Program-made: the position numbers and the translations under genes
The notes under the pieces: generated by a model
Told to the model about the DNA's origin: nothing
Database searches by the model: none
The model's input: only the letters and a program-made list of their open reading frames with translations
In this document: positions 19,946 through 27,763 of the stretch, piece by piece
Position numbering within the stretch: the first letter of the stretch is position 1
Layout of the letters: each line of letters opens with the position of its first letter
Assembly (NCBI RefSeq): GCF_002019855.1
Contig: NZ_CM007717.1
Location: forward strand, 7,883,750-7,947,749
Origin: Streptomyces antibioticus
Lineage (GTDB): Bacteria; Actinomycetota; Actinomycetes; Streptomycetales; Streptomycetaceae
DNA length: 64,000 nucleotides
Reading direction: 5' to 3'

Positions 19946-21475
19946 TCAGGGACGGCGGCCCACTCCCAGCGCGTCGAGCCGCGGGGTGTGCCGGTCGAGG
20001 CGGGACCGGAAGTCGTCCCATGCGGTGGGCCCGCTCCAGCCGCGGTCCGCGAGGGCGCACAGCCGGGGAAAGGTGAGGTGTTCCAGGCGCTCGGGCGTCG
20101 CGGCGAACTCCGTCCAGAGCTGCGCCTGGGTCCCCAGCACCCGCGCGGCGGCGTACGGGTCCGCGCCCTCGGGCACCGGATCGTGGCCGTGGACGTCCCG
20201 CAGGCCGACCACGGCACCCGGCTGGCCCGGCGGCTCGCTCGGGTCGTCGCGCTGCGGATAGTCCAGGTAGGTGGCCCGGTAGTGGGCGTTGATCACGTCA
20301 TGGCCGCGGCCGGCGGCGGCGAGGGCGTGCGCGGGGTCGCGCCAGGCCATCACCGTGAAGCCGGCGGGCAGTTCGGTGCCGGTCTCGGCCCAGCCGACCG
20401 GCCGCCGCCCGGCACGCACGAGGACGTCCCCGATCCGGCCGAGGAACCAGCGGTGCAGTCCGGCGGTCCCGCCCAGCCCCTCGGACGCGACCCGGGCCTG
20501 CGCGACGGGACTGCGCTCCCACTCCGTCAGCGGGCACTCGTCCCCGCCGACGTGGACGTACGGCGACGGGAAGACGTCCATGACCTCCTCCAGGACGGTG
20601 CGGCAGAAGTCGAGGACCTCGTCGTGCACGCCGAGGACCGTGTCGCACACCCCCCACCGGGTCCAGACGTCCGGCGTCCGGCCGGGATCGTTGCCCAGCC
20701 GCGGGTAGGCGGCCAGGGCGGCCCGGACATGGCCGGGCATCTCGATCTCCGGCATGACCGTCACCCCCCGCGCGGCCGCGTACTCGACCAGGCCCGCCAG
20801 TTCGGCGCGGGTGTAGGCGCCGCCGTGCGGGACGCCGTCGAAGGTGTCGCCCGTCGGCCCGATCAGGGACTGCGCGCGGTGGCCGCCGATCTCGGTCAGC
20901 TTGGGGTAGGCCGCGACCGGCATCCGCCAGCCCTGGTCGTCGGTCAGATGCAGATGGAACACATTGATCTTGTGGAGGGCGAGCAGGTCGACATAGCGGC
21001 GCAGATACGCGACCGGCTGGAAGTGCCGGGCCACGTCGAGCATCGCGCCGCGCCAGGGATGCCGGGGGACGTCGGTGATCTCGACACAGGGCAGGGTCCA
21101 CCGCACCCCGCGCTGCGGTGTCCCCGCCAGCGCCCGCACGGGCAGGAGCTGGCGGAGGGTCTGCACCCCGCGCAGCAGTCCGGTGAGCCGGGCGGCGCGC
21201 AGCAGCACGGAACGGGGGCCGACGGTGAGGCCGTAGCCCTCGTCGCCGAGGCCCGTCAGACCGGGGTCCAGAGCGAGGACGACGGTCCCGTCCCCGGCGG
21301 GGCACAGCGGCAGTCCCGTCGCGGGGGTCAGAAGCGTGCGCAGCAGCTCCGCGGCCGGTTCGGCTCCTTCGGTGACGCGCAGGGAGGTGGTGGGGGAGAA
21401 GGTGAACGTTCCTTGTCGGGCACGGGACTTGGTGGGCCGGGGCAGCAGGGTGGCGTCCGGTGGGGGTGCGGGCAC
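19946..21475 (-). CDS. Beta-N-acetylhexosaminidase, GH20
   Basis: The 509-residue GH20 enzyme releases terminal N-acetylhexosamine from chito-oligosaccharides or glycans by substrate-assisted catalysis. The barrel shows RGAMLDVARHFQP, HLTDDQGWRM and MPEIEMPGH, and HVGGDECP carries the catalytic Asp-Glu pair. The tryptophan-rich pocket end (LGTQAQLWTE) is present. No signal peptide is visible, so it probably acts in the cytoplasm on sugars imported by the neighbouring ABC permeases. The start is GTG 21475 with GGGAGACC upstream. Confidence 0.92.
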   Translation of the reverse strand: MPAPPPDATLLPRPTKSRARQGTFTFSPTTSLRVTEGAEPAAELLRTLLTPATGLPLCPAGDGTVVLALDPGLTGLGDEGYGLTVGPRSVLLRAARLTGLLRGVQTLRQLLPVRALAGTPQRGVRWTLPCVEITDVPRHPWRGAMLDVARHFQPVAYLRRYVDLLALHKINVFHLHLTDDQGWRMPVAAYPKLTEIGGHRAQSLIGPTGDTFDGVPHGGAYTRAELAGLVEYAAARGVTVMPEIEMPGHVRAALAAYPRLGNDPGRTPDVWTRWGVCDTVLGVHDEVLDFCRTVLEEVMDVFPSPYVHVGGDECPLTEWERSPVAQARVASEGLGGTAGLHRWFLGRIGDVLVRAGRRPVGWAETGTELPAGFTVMAWRDPAHALAAAGRGHDVINAHYRATYLDYPQRDDPSEPPGQPGAVVGLRDVHGHDPVPEGADPYAAARVLGTQAQLWTEFAATPERLEHLTFPRLCALADRGWSGPTAWDDFRSRLDRHTPRLDALGVGRRP

Positions 21476-21514
21476 AGAGGTCTCCCGGAGGGGTCGGCGT
21501 GCGGGGCCGGTCGG

Positions 21515-22354
21515 TCAGCCCTTGACGGCACCGGCGGCGAAGCCGGAGGTCACATGGCGTTGGAGCAGCAGGAACACGGCCAGGGCCGGCAGGGCGAAGA
21601 GGGTGGAGGCGGCCATGGTGGCGCCCCAGTCGGTACCGAAGACGTTCTGGAACGAGGAGAGCCAGACCGGCAGCGTGCGGCTGTCCTGATGCTTGATGAT
21701 CAGGAAGTTGGCGTAGGTGAACTCGTTCCAGGCCGTGATGTAGCCGAACAGCGAGGTGGCCATCAGACCGGGGGCGAGCAGCGGGAACGCGATGTGCCGG
21801 AAGGCGCCGCCCCGGGTGCAGCCGTCGACCTGCGCCGCCTCCTCCAGCTCTGGCGGGATGGCGGCGATGAAACCGCGCAGCACCACGATCGTGAACGGCA
21901 GCGTCATCATGAAGTAGATGAGTGTGAGCGTCGGCAGCCGGTCGAGCATGCCGGTGTCGCGGGAGATGATGTAGACCGGGATGATCAGGGCCTCCCACGG
22001 CGCCATCTGCGCGATGAACACCATGAGGACGAACTGCCGCCGGCCGCGCCACCGCATCCGTGCGACGGCGAAGGCGGCGCCGAGCGCCACGACCAGCGCG
22101 AGCAGGACCGCGCCGAGGGTGACGAGGATGCTGTTGCGCCAGAACAGCCCGAACCCGTCCGCGTGGACGGCGGTGCGGAAGTGGTCCAGCGTCCAGGTCT
22201 GCGGCAGCAGTTGAGGGGTGTCGGACTGGATGTCCCGGTTGGGCTTGAACGCGGTGGTGACCATCCAGTAGACGGGGAAGAGACAGACGGCGATCGTCAG
22301 CCCCGCCGCGATGTGCAGGGGAAGGCGTCGAAGACGCACGCGTGCCGACCTCAC
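21515..22354 (-). CDS. Sugar ABC transporter permease, MalG type
   Basis: The 279-residue inner-membrane permease has six predicted transmembrane segments. The EAA loop that docks the ATPase reads LEEAAQVDGCTRGGAFRHIAFPLLAPGL. The GTG start overlaps the stop of the partner permease as GTGA, indicating coupling. It is followed by the GH20 gene. No ATPase gene is present in the locus; Streptomyces sugar importers of this class usually share the multitask ATPase MsiK. Confidence 0.92.
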   Translation of the reverse strand: MRSARVRLRRLPLHIAAGLTIAVCLFPVYWMVTTAFKPNRDIQSDTPQLLPQTWTLDHFRTAVHADGFGLFWRNSILVTLGAVLLALVVALGAAFAVARMRWRGRRQFVLMVFIAQMAPWEALIIPVYIISRDTGMLDRLPTLTLIYFMMTLPFTIVVLRGFIAAIPPELEEAAQVDGCTRGGAFRHIAFPLLAPGLMATSLFGYITAWNEFTYANFLIIKHQDSRTLPVWLSSFQNVFGTDWGATMAASTLFALPALAVFLLLQRHVTSGFAAGAVKG

Positions 22355-23331
22355 AGGGCCTCGCCCTCCTGGCGGAACATCTGGCGGAAGTACAGGACGA
22401 GCACGGCGGCCATCAGCGCGACGGTCACCATCGAGGCCGCCGAGCCGAGGTCGTAGCGCTGGCTCGACAGGGCGGTCTGGACGGCGTACACCGGCAGGAT
22501 GGTGGTGGCGTCGCCCGGACCGCCGTTCGTCATCACCCAGATCTGCACGAACGCCTTGAACGTCCAGATCACCTCCAGCGAGAACACCAGCATGAAGATC
22601 GGCCGGATCGTCGGGAAGGTGACGGAGCGGAAGATGCGCGGGGCCGAGGCGCCGTCGAGCCGGGCGGACTCGTACAGCTCCGTCGGCACCGTGGTCAGCG
22701 CCGAGTACAGGGTGACGGCCGCGAACGGCACGGACTGCCAGACGATCAGGACGACGAGGATCGTGAAGGCGGCCGGGCCGTGCGCGAACCACGGATAGCG
22801 GTCGAACGACTCGAAACCCAGGCTGGTCAGCGTCCAGTTGACGATGCCGAACTCCGAGTGGAACAGCCACTGGAACACGGTGGTGGCGGCGAGCACCGGC
22901 ATGGCCCAGGCGAGCACCAGCGCGCTGAGCACCGCCGTACGGCCCACCCGGCCCAGCCGCTCGATCACCAGGGCGACCAGGGTGGCGAGCACCATGATCA
23001 GGACGACGTTGATCGCCATGAACAGGAACGTGCGGCGCACGACCTCCCAGAAGCGGGCGTCCGTGAGCAGCGTGCGGTAGTTCCGCAGGCCCACGAACTC
23101 GGCGTCTCCCCGGATGAGTTGGCGGAGCCGGAAGTCCTGGAACGAGATCAGCACGGCGCGCGCGAGGGGATAGACCAGCAGATACAGCATCCCCAGCACG
23201 GTCGGGGCGACCAGCAGATACGGCCACGCCCTGCCGGGGGTGCGGGGGCTGCCGGGGGCCGGCCGGGCGGACCGCCGCACCGGCCGGGCGTCCGGGAGGC
23301 GCTTCGCCGGGCGGTCGCGGACTGTCGACAC
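22351..23331 (-). CDS. Sugar ABC transporter permease, MalF type
   Basis: The 326-residue permease has a first membrane segment WPYLLVAPTVLGMLYLLVYPL and the EAA-type loop TELYESARLDGASAPRIFRSVTFPTIRP. It forms a heterodimer with the MalG-type partner. The GTG at 23331 is preceded by AAGGAGAG; an in-frame GTG at 23361 has no such site. It is the second gene after the binding protein in the operon. Confidence 0.92.
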   Translation of the reverse strand: MSTVRDRPAKRLPDARPVRRSARPAPGSPRTPGRAWPYLLVAPTVLGMLYLLVYPLARAVLISFQDFRLRQLIRGDAEFVGLRNYRTLLTDARFWEVVRRTFLFMAINVVLIMVLATLVALVIERLGRVGRTAVLSALVLAWAMPVLAATTVFQWLFHSEFGIVNWTLTSLGFESFDRYPWFAHGPAAFTILVVLIVWQSVPFAAVTLYSALTTVPTELYESARLDGASAPRIFRSVTFPTIRPIFMLVFSLEVIWTFKAFVQIWVMTNGGPGDATTILPVYAVQTALSSQRYDLGSAASMVTVALMAAVLVLYFRQMFRQEGEAL

Positions 23332-23369
23332 GACGTCTCTCCTTCCGGTGTCGGGCCGCACGTCCCTTT

Positions 23370-24635
23370 TCAGGAGCCCGACTTCATGGCGCTGGTGATC
23401 GACTCGGACGCCTTGGCCGCCTCGGTGCGGGCGTCGGCGCCGGTGAGCACGGCCGTCATGTAGTCCTTGATCGGGTTCTTCGCCTCGACGGCGGCCCAGC
23501 CCGGGGTGTTGGGGGTCGCCCGGCCGACGGCCGCGCCCGCCGCCATGGCCGCGGTGCCGGGGTCGGAGGCGACCGCGTCGGCGAGGGTCGTCTTGTTGGG
23601 GACGTAACTCATCGCCTGGGCGAGCTTGCGCTGCCAGGTGTCGCCGGTGAGTTCCTTGACGAAGGTGAAGGCGGCGTCCGGCTTGCCGGAGGCGGCGGGG
23701 ATGACGAGGTCGGAGCCGCCGATGAACACGGACCCGGGCTTGTCCGCCGTCTTCCCGGGGATGGGGAAGAAGCCGAGTTTGCCCTTGAGTTCGGGGTTGC
23801 TCTCGATGACGACGTTGGCGCCGCCGGGCGTGGAGATGATCTGCGCGACCTTGCCCTGGGCCATGACCTCGGCCTGCGGCGGCTCGGCCTCGTCGGAGTC
23901 ACGGGGGCCCTTGCCCAGTGCCTGGAGTTCCTTGTAGAAGTCCATGCCGCGCAGGGCCTCGGGGGTGTCGAGGGTGCCCTTCCAGGAGCCTCCGGACTCG
24001 GTGGCCAGGTCGCCGCCCTCGTCCCAGATGAACCCGGCCAGCGCGTACCAGGTCTGTCCGGGCAGGTAGATCCCCTGTGTACCGGCCTGGTTGAGCTTCT
24101 CGGTGGCGGTGATCCACTGGTCGCGGGTCCTGATGGCGGCCGGATCGACGCCGGCCTTCTCGAACAGGTCCGTACGGTAGATCACGACGCGGTTGGCCGC
24201 GTAGTACGGGATGCCGTACTGCTTGCCCTCGTAGGCGCCGGGCTCGGCCAGACCGCGCAGCCAGTCCTTGCCGCCGAGTTCGTCGACCTTGTCGCTGAGG
24301 TCGAGCAGTCCGCCGCTCTGCGCGAACTGGGCCACCTGGGTGTTGCCCGTCTCGATGACGTCGGGGGCGTCGTTGCTGGCGAGGGCGGCGGTGACCTTCT
24401 CGCCGATGCCGTCCCACTCCTGGATCTGCACCTTCACCTTGATGTCCGGGTGCGCGGACTCGAAGCCGGCGACGAACTCCTTCTGGAACCGGGCCGACAC
24501 GCTGTCGCGCATCAGCCAGACGTCGATCGTCGTGGTGCCGTCGGCGGAGTCGCCGGACGACCCGGAGCCGCCACAGGCACTGATGCCTCCGGCGAGGACC
24601 AGTGCGCAGACACCTGCAAGCATGCGGAGCTTCAC
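23370..24635 (-). CDS. Sugar-binding lipoprotein of ABC importer
   Basis: The 421-residue extracellular solute-binding protein (family 1) has a type II signal sequence and lipobox (GGISACGG, lipidated Cys21). The mature domain holds typical blocks such as APDVIETGNTQVAQFAQ, YGIPYYAANRVVIYRTDLFEKAG and the IIST.GG...G...PIPG segment. With the GH20 enzyme downstream, likely ligands are N-acetylglucosamine-containing oligosaccharides, but this is inferred from context only. It is the first gene of the operon and is divergent from the GntR regulator, with operator-like repeats between. Confidence 0.9.
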   Translation of the reverse strand: MKLRMLAGVCALVLAGGISACGGSGSSGDSADGTTTIDVWLMRDSVSARFQKEFVAGFESAHPDIKVKVQIQEWDGIGEKVTAALASNDAPDVIETGNTQVAQFAQSGGLLDLSDKVDELGGKDWLRGLAEPGAYEGKQYGIPYYAANRVVIYRTDLFEKAGVDPAAIRTRDQWITATEKLNQAGTQGIYLPGQTWYALAGFIWDEGGDLATESGGSWKGTLDTPEALRGMDFYKELQALGKGPRDSDEAEPPQAEVMAQGKVAQIISTPGGANVVIESNPELKGKLGFFPIPGKTADKPGSVFIGGSDLVIPAASGKPDAAFTFVKELTGDTWQRKLAQAMSYVPNKTTLADAVASDPGTAAMAAGAAVGRATPNTPGWAAVEAKNPIKDYMTAVLTGADARTEAAKASESITSAMKSGS

Positions 24636-24664
24636 AGTTCACCCCTGGGAGAATGGCGCCGGAC

Positions 24665-24867
24665 CACCTGACCAGTTGATGAACTGGATAGGTGACCTCT
24701 TGTTGGTCGATGAAGGTGGCATAGACCAATAGGGGCGTCAACCCCTTGTGTACGAACGGGTTTTGGGGAGACTTGCGACGAGAGATCGTCTCGCTGCCCT
24801 CCCGGAGTGGTTACACTGCACCTGACCAGTGACGGCGGGTGGTCAACAGTGAGAAGGTGGTCAGGTG
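24665..24867. promoter_or_regulatory. Divergent control region with three TGGTCAGGTG motifs
   Basis: The ten-base motif TGGTCAGGTG occurs three times: on the minus strand at 24665-24674 (30 bases before the binding-protein gene) and at 24819-24828, and on the plus strand at 24858-24867, overlapping the GTG start of the regulator. A TTGGTC...GACCAA inverted repeat (24703-24708 and 24724-24729) lies in between. GntR/HutC regulators, including DasR, often bind TGGTC-type half sites, so these are likely operators for the adjacent GntR protein. Site C would also block its own translation start. Confidence 0.6.
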
Positions 24868-25740
24868 ACAGCGCGGCAGGGTGACAGGCAGGCGGGCGGG
24901 GCGGGGGCTTCCGGTGCGTCGGGGGCGGTCCTCAAGCGGGAGCGGGTCCGCGACTACCTCCTCGAACTCATCGAGTCGCTGCGCCCCGGCGACGCCATCG
25001 CCTCCGAACGGTCCCTGTGCGCGACCCTCGACGTCTCCCGGCCGACACTGCGGGCGGCCGTCGACGAACTCGTGGCCGCCGGGCTGCTCGTGCGCGAGCA
25101 CGGGCGGGGCATGTTCGTCGCGCCGGAGAAGATCACCCAGGAACTCGTCTCCGACCAGCGGGCCATGGCCCTTCCGCGGGCCTCGGGGGCCTGGTCGAGC
25201 CGGCTGCTGGAGTTCACCACCGTCGCCGCCGGCGCCCGGGTCGGCCGTAAGCTCCGGCTGTCACCGGCCGCACCCGTCGTCTTCGCGGCCAGACTGCGGC
25301 TCGTGGACGGCGAGCCCATGGCCATCGAGCACCTCCACATCCGCGCGGACCTCGTACCCGCCCTGACCGCGGGGGAGTTGGAGACGGGCGACCTGTACGA
25401 CCACCTGCGCGACGGGCACGGTGTCGAGGTCAGCGAGGCCGTGCAGACCATCGAGCCCACCGTCGTCAGCCAGGCGGAGGCCGAACTCCTCGGGGTGCCG
25501 CACCTGTCACCCGCACTCCTCTTCGAACGCCTCACCAGCGACACCGGCGGCCGGCCCGTCGAGTACGTCCACTCGGTCTACCGCGGCGACCGCTACCGCA
25601 TCGTCTCCCGCCTCACCCTGGGCCCCAAGGCCACGCACGAGCCGGCCGCCGGCCATCTCCCGGGCATCCCGCCCGGCGCCTTCGCCCACCAGGACACGGT
25701 CGCCCTCACCACCCAGGGAGACATCCACCCGCCCCGCTGA
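24865..25740 (+). CDS. GntR-family (HutC/UTRA) transcriptional regulator
   Basis: The 291-residue protein has an N-terminal winged helix (residues about 27-88, including DAIASERSLCATLDVSRPTLRAAVDELV) and a C-terminal UTRA effector domain (from about 110, RVGRKLRLSPAAPVVFAARLRLVDGEPMAIEHLHI). UTRA domains bind small ligands, often phosphorylated sugars. The divergent importer/hexosaminidase operon and the repeated motifs make it the probable local repressor. The GTG start lies inside one copy of the motif, suggesting autoregulation. Confidence 0.92.
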   Translation: MTARQGDRQAGGAGASGASGAVLKRERVRDYLLELIESLRPGDAIASERSLCATLDVSRPTLRAAVDELVAAGLLVREHGRGMFVAPEKITQELVSDQRAMALPRASGAWSSRLLEFTTVAAGARVGRKLRLSPAAPVVFAARLRLVDGEPMAIEHLHIRADLVPALTAGELETGDLYDHLRDGHGVEVSEAVQTIEPTVVSQAEAELLGVPHLSPALLFERLTSDTGGRPVEYVHSVYRGDRYRIVSRLTLGPKATHEPAAGHLPGIPPGAFAHQDTVALTTQGDIHPPR

Positions 25741-25741
25741 C

Positions 25742-26452
25742 TCACACCCCGGCCATCGCGAGAATCCCGGCCGCCCGCGCCGCGACCAGCCAGTCCGGGA
25801 ACTCGCCCATCAGCCGGTCGTAGAGGACCGCGTCGGACATACGCTTCGGGTCCTTCCCGGCGGCGAAGAACCCGGCGTTGTCGATCACCCGCTTGCGCGG
25901 CACCGCCAGTTCGTCGAGCTTCCGCAAGAAGTCGAAACGGTCGGGTCCGAACCCGATGAACTGCCAGAACATCGGCAGCCGCGCGGCCTTGCACAAGGTC
26001 TGCTCGGCGGCCCGCCGCGAGTCCGGCCCGCCGTCCGTCTGGAAGATCACGAACGCCGGGTCGTCGGTGCCGGCGTCGAGGTAGTGATCGATGACCTCGT
26101 CCATCGCCGCGGCGTAGTTGGTGGTCCCCATGTGCCCGAGCGCGTCATGGATCGCGGCGACCCGGCCCACATGATCGTCGAGCCCGATGTCGACGACGGG
26201 ATGAGCGTCGGTGTCGAAGAAGACGGTGGGCACGATGCCGTCGTCGTCCAGGTTGGCGGACAGCGCGAGCGCCTGCTCGGCGAGATGCTGGACGCTGCCG
26301 TCCCGGTAGTAGCCGCGCATACTGCCCGACCGGTCCAGCACCAGGTAGACGGCGGCCCGTTGCCCGGCGAGTCCGCGCTTCTCGAGGGAGACGGCGGCGG
26401 TCTTGGTGAGGTCGACGAGACCGGCGGGCACTTTGGAGAAGTCGATCGGCAT
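25742..26452 (-). CDS. vWA-domain protein, TerF-like
   Basis: The 236-residue cytoplasmic protein is a von Willebrand A domain of the tellurium-resistance TerF type. The MIDAS metal site D40-x-S42-x-S44 appears in VLDRSGSMRGYY, and further ligands are likely in GTTNYAAAM and FQTDGGPDS. The family is linked to chemical-stress and metal-response systems, with unknown mechanism. No TerD-type partner is adjacent. A GGAG site precedes ATG 26452. It is tail to tail with the GntR gene with a single base between. Confidence 0.85.
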   Translation of the reverse strand: MPIDFSKVPAGLVDLTKTAAVSLEKRGLAGQRAAVYLVLDRSGSMRGYYRDGSVQHLAEQALALSANLDDDGIVPTVFFDTDAHPVVDIGLDDHVGRVAAIHDALGHMGTTNYAAAMDEVIDHYLDAGTDDPAFVIFQTDGGPDSRRAAEQTLCKAARLPMFWQFIGFGPDRFDFLRKLDELAVPRKRVIDNAGFFAAGKDPKRMSDAVLYDRLMGEFPDWLVAARAAGILAMAGV

Positions 26453-26614
26453 GACGGGGCGGCTCCTTGTGGGTGTGGGGAGCCACTCTGGCAGGGCGGG
26501 GGCCGTCACGTCCGGGCGTTGGCGATTTCCCCGAAACCGCGGAAACATGCGCGGCGAATTTGAAGGCGTGAAGAAGAATTCGGGGGGCACTTGAGTGAGC
26601 GGAGGTTGATAAAC

Positions 26615-26785
26615 ATGGTTCCCCTTCTGGTAGTTCTTCTTCTCGCTCTGCTCCTTTTCGGTGCCGGGTTCGCGCTCAAGGCGTTGTGGTGGATCGCGGT
26701 GATCGTGCTGGTGCTGTGGCTGCTCGGCTTCGTGGTGCGGCCCGCCGGGAGCGGTGGCCGTAGGGGTCGCTGGTACCGCTGGTGA
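26615..26785 (+). CDS. Small hydrophobic membrane protein
   Basis: The 56-residue protein has two closely spaced hydrophobic segments (MVPLLVVLLLALLLFGAGFA and ALWWIAVIVLVLWLLGFVV) and a basic C-terminus ending RGRWYRW. It belongs to a very small membrane-protein type common in actinobacteria; function is unknown. The ATG at 26615 is chosen because GGAGG sits at 26601-26605. A hairpin terminator follows directly. Confidence 0.8.
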   Translation: MVPLLVVLLLALLLFGAGFALKALWWIAVIVLVLWLLGFVVRPAGSGGRRGRWYRW

Positions 26786-26801
26786 GTGACGCCCCAACGG
26801 A

Positions 26802-26835
26802 AAGGGCCCTGTCCGCGAAGGCGGAGAGGGCCCTT
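26802..26835. terminator. Bidirectional hairpin terminator
   Basis: AAGGGCCCT at 26802-26810 pairs perfectly with AGGGCCCTT at 26827-26835, with a short inner CCGC/GCGG stem in the loop. It separates the small membrane protein gene from the convergent HemS-like gene. Confidence 0.8.
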
Positions 26836-26852
26836 CGGCGGTTTTACGGGAA

Positions 26853-27761
26853 TTACGCGTCCGGGAGCGACGCCGTCAGGTCCTCCCACGCGCCGTGGAC
26901 GTCCTCGCCGACGATTCCGAATTGGGTGATCATGGCGACGCAGTGGCCGTCGGCGTCGTCCAGTTCCAGGGCCGAGGTCAGTCCGTGGGCCGCCGGGGAG
27001 CGGACGAGGTGGCAGGCGTGGACGGCGGTGAGGTCGAACTCGAACGACGCGTCGGCGATCGCCGCGAACACCCGCCCGCCCACGGTCCGGTCGGTGACGT
27101 GGACCCGGCCGGCGCACGCCTGCACGGCCGCCGGGGCGAACACCGCGACGCCGACGGGGAGTCCGACGGAGCACACGTGGTCGAGGACCGAGGGGAGGAC
27201 GTCCACGTCGACCGGGCGGTGCTCGGCGCCGTAGCGCGCGAACGCCCGGCGCCGCGCCGCCCCGCCGTCCGCGAGGACCGCGTCGAGCTGGGCGAGCTGG
27301 TCGCCGTTCTCCCAGGCCGGGACCTCGCACACGGCGGACGGGTCGGCGAGCCGCGTTCCCGCGTCCACCGTGCGGGCCAGGCCCGCCAGCAGGCGGTCGC
27401 CGTCGGACAGCAGCCGGCCCTGGTGCGCGGTGCGGCCGTCCTCGTCGAAGAGGTGCAGGGCGACCGTGCCGGTGCCGTCGTCCCGGGCGACCACCGCCGA
27501 CGCGATCCCGTCGCCGTCCAGCCGCAGCGTGATCGAGCCCGGCCGCACGGCGAACGCCTCGCCGCGCAGGCTCGGGACCGCGTAACTGCCGGCCTGGTCG
27601 ATCCGGGCGACCGGCCCCCCGGTGACCGCCTGCACGTACTGGAACAGCGTCAGACAGCGGGCCAGCTCCGGCATCCGCGCGTCGATCAGCCGCACACTGC
27701 TGTTCCGCCGGCCGCAGCAGCCCTCGAACACGCAGCCGCGGTCGGCGTGATGGTCCGTCAT
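26853..27761 (-). CDS. Two-domain HemS/ChuS/HmuS-like heme-utilisation protein
   Basis: The 302-residue protein shows the duplicated half-domain plan of HemS/ChuS proteins, which bind heme and in some cases degrade it. In the N-terminal half, ITLRLDGDGIASAVVARDD and ALHLFDEDGRTAHQGRL align by eye with the family's strand-strand-helix unit. In the C-terminal half, RVHVTDRTVGGRVF, then FEFDLTAVHACHLVRSP and ALELDDADGHCVAMITQFG do the same. The N-terminus is cysteine-rich (CVFEGCC). The gene starts two bases after the diflavin reductase stop, so it is co-translated with a possible electron donor. Conservation is distant, so heme binding is inferred. Confidence 0.68.
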   Translation of the reverse strand: MTDHHADRGCVFEGCCGRRNSSVRLIDARMPELARCLTLFQYVQAVTGGPVARIDQAGSYAVPSLRGEAFAVRPGSITLRLDGDGIASAVVARDDGTGTVALHLFDEDGRTAHQGRLLSDGDRLLAGLARTVDAGTRLADPSAVCEVPAWENGDQLAQLDAVLADGGAARRRAFARYGAEHRPVDVDVLPSVLDHVCSVGLPVGVAVFAPAAVQACAGRVHVTDRTVGGRVFAAIADASFEFDLTAVHACHLVRSPAAHGLTSALELDDADGHCVAMITQFGIVGEDVHGAWEDLTASLPDA

Positions 27762-27763
27762 CC

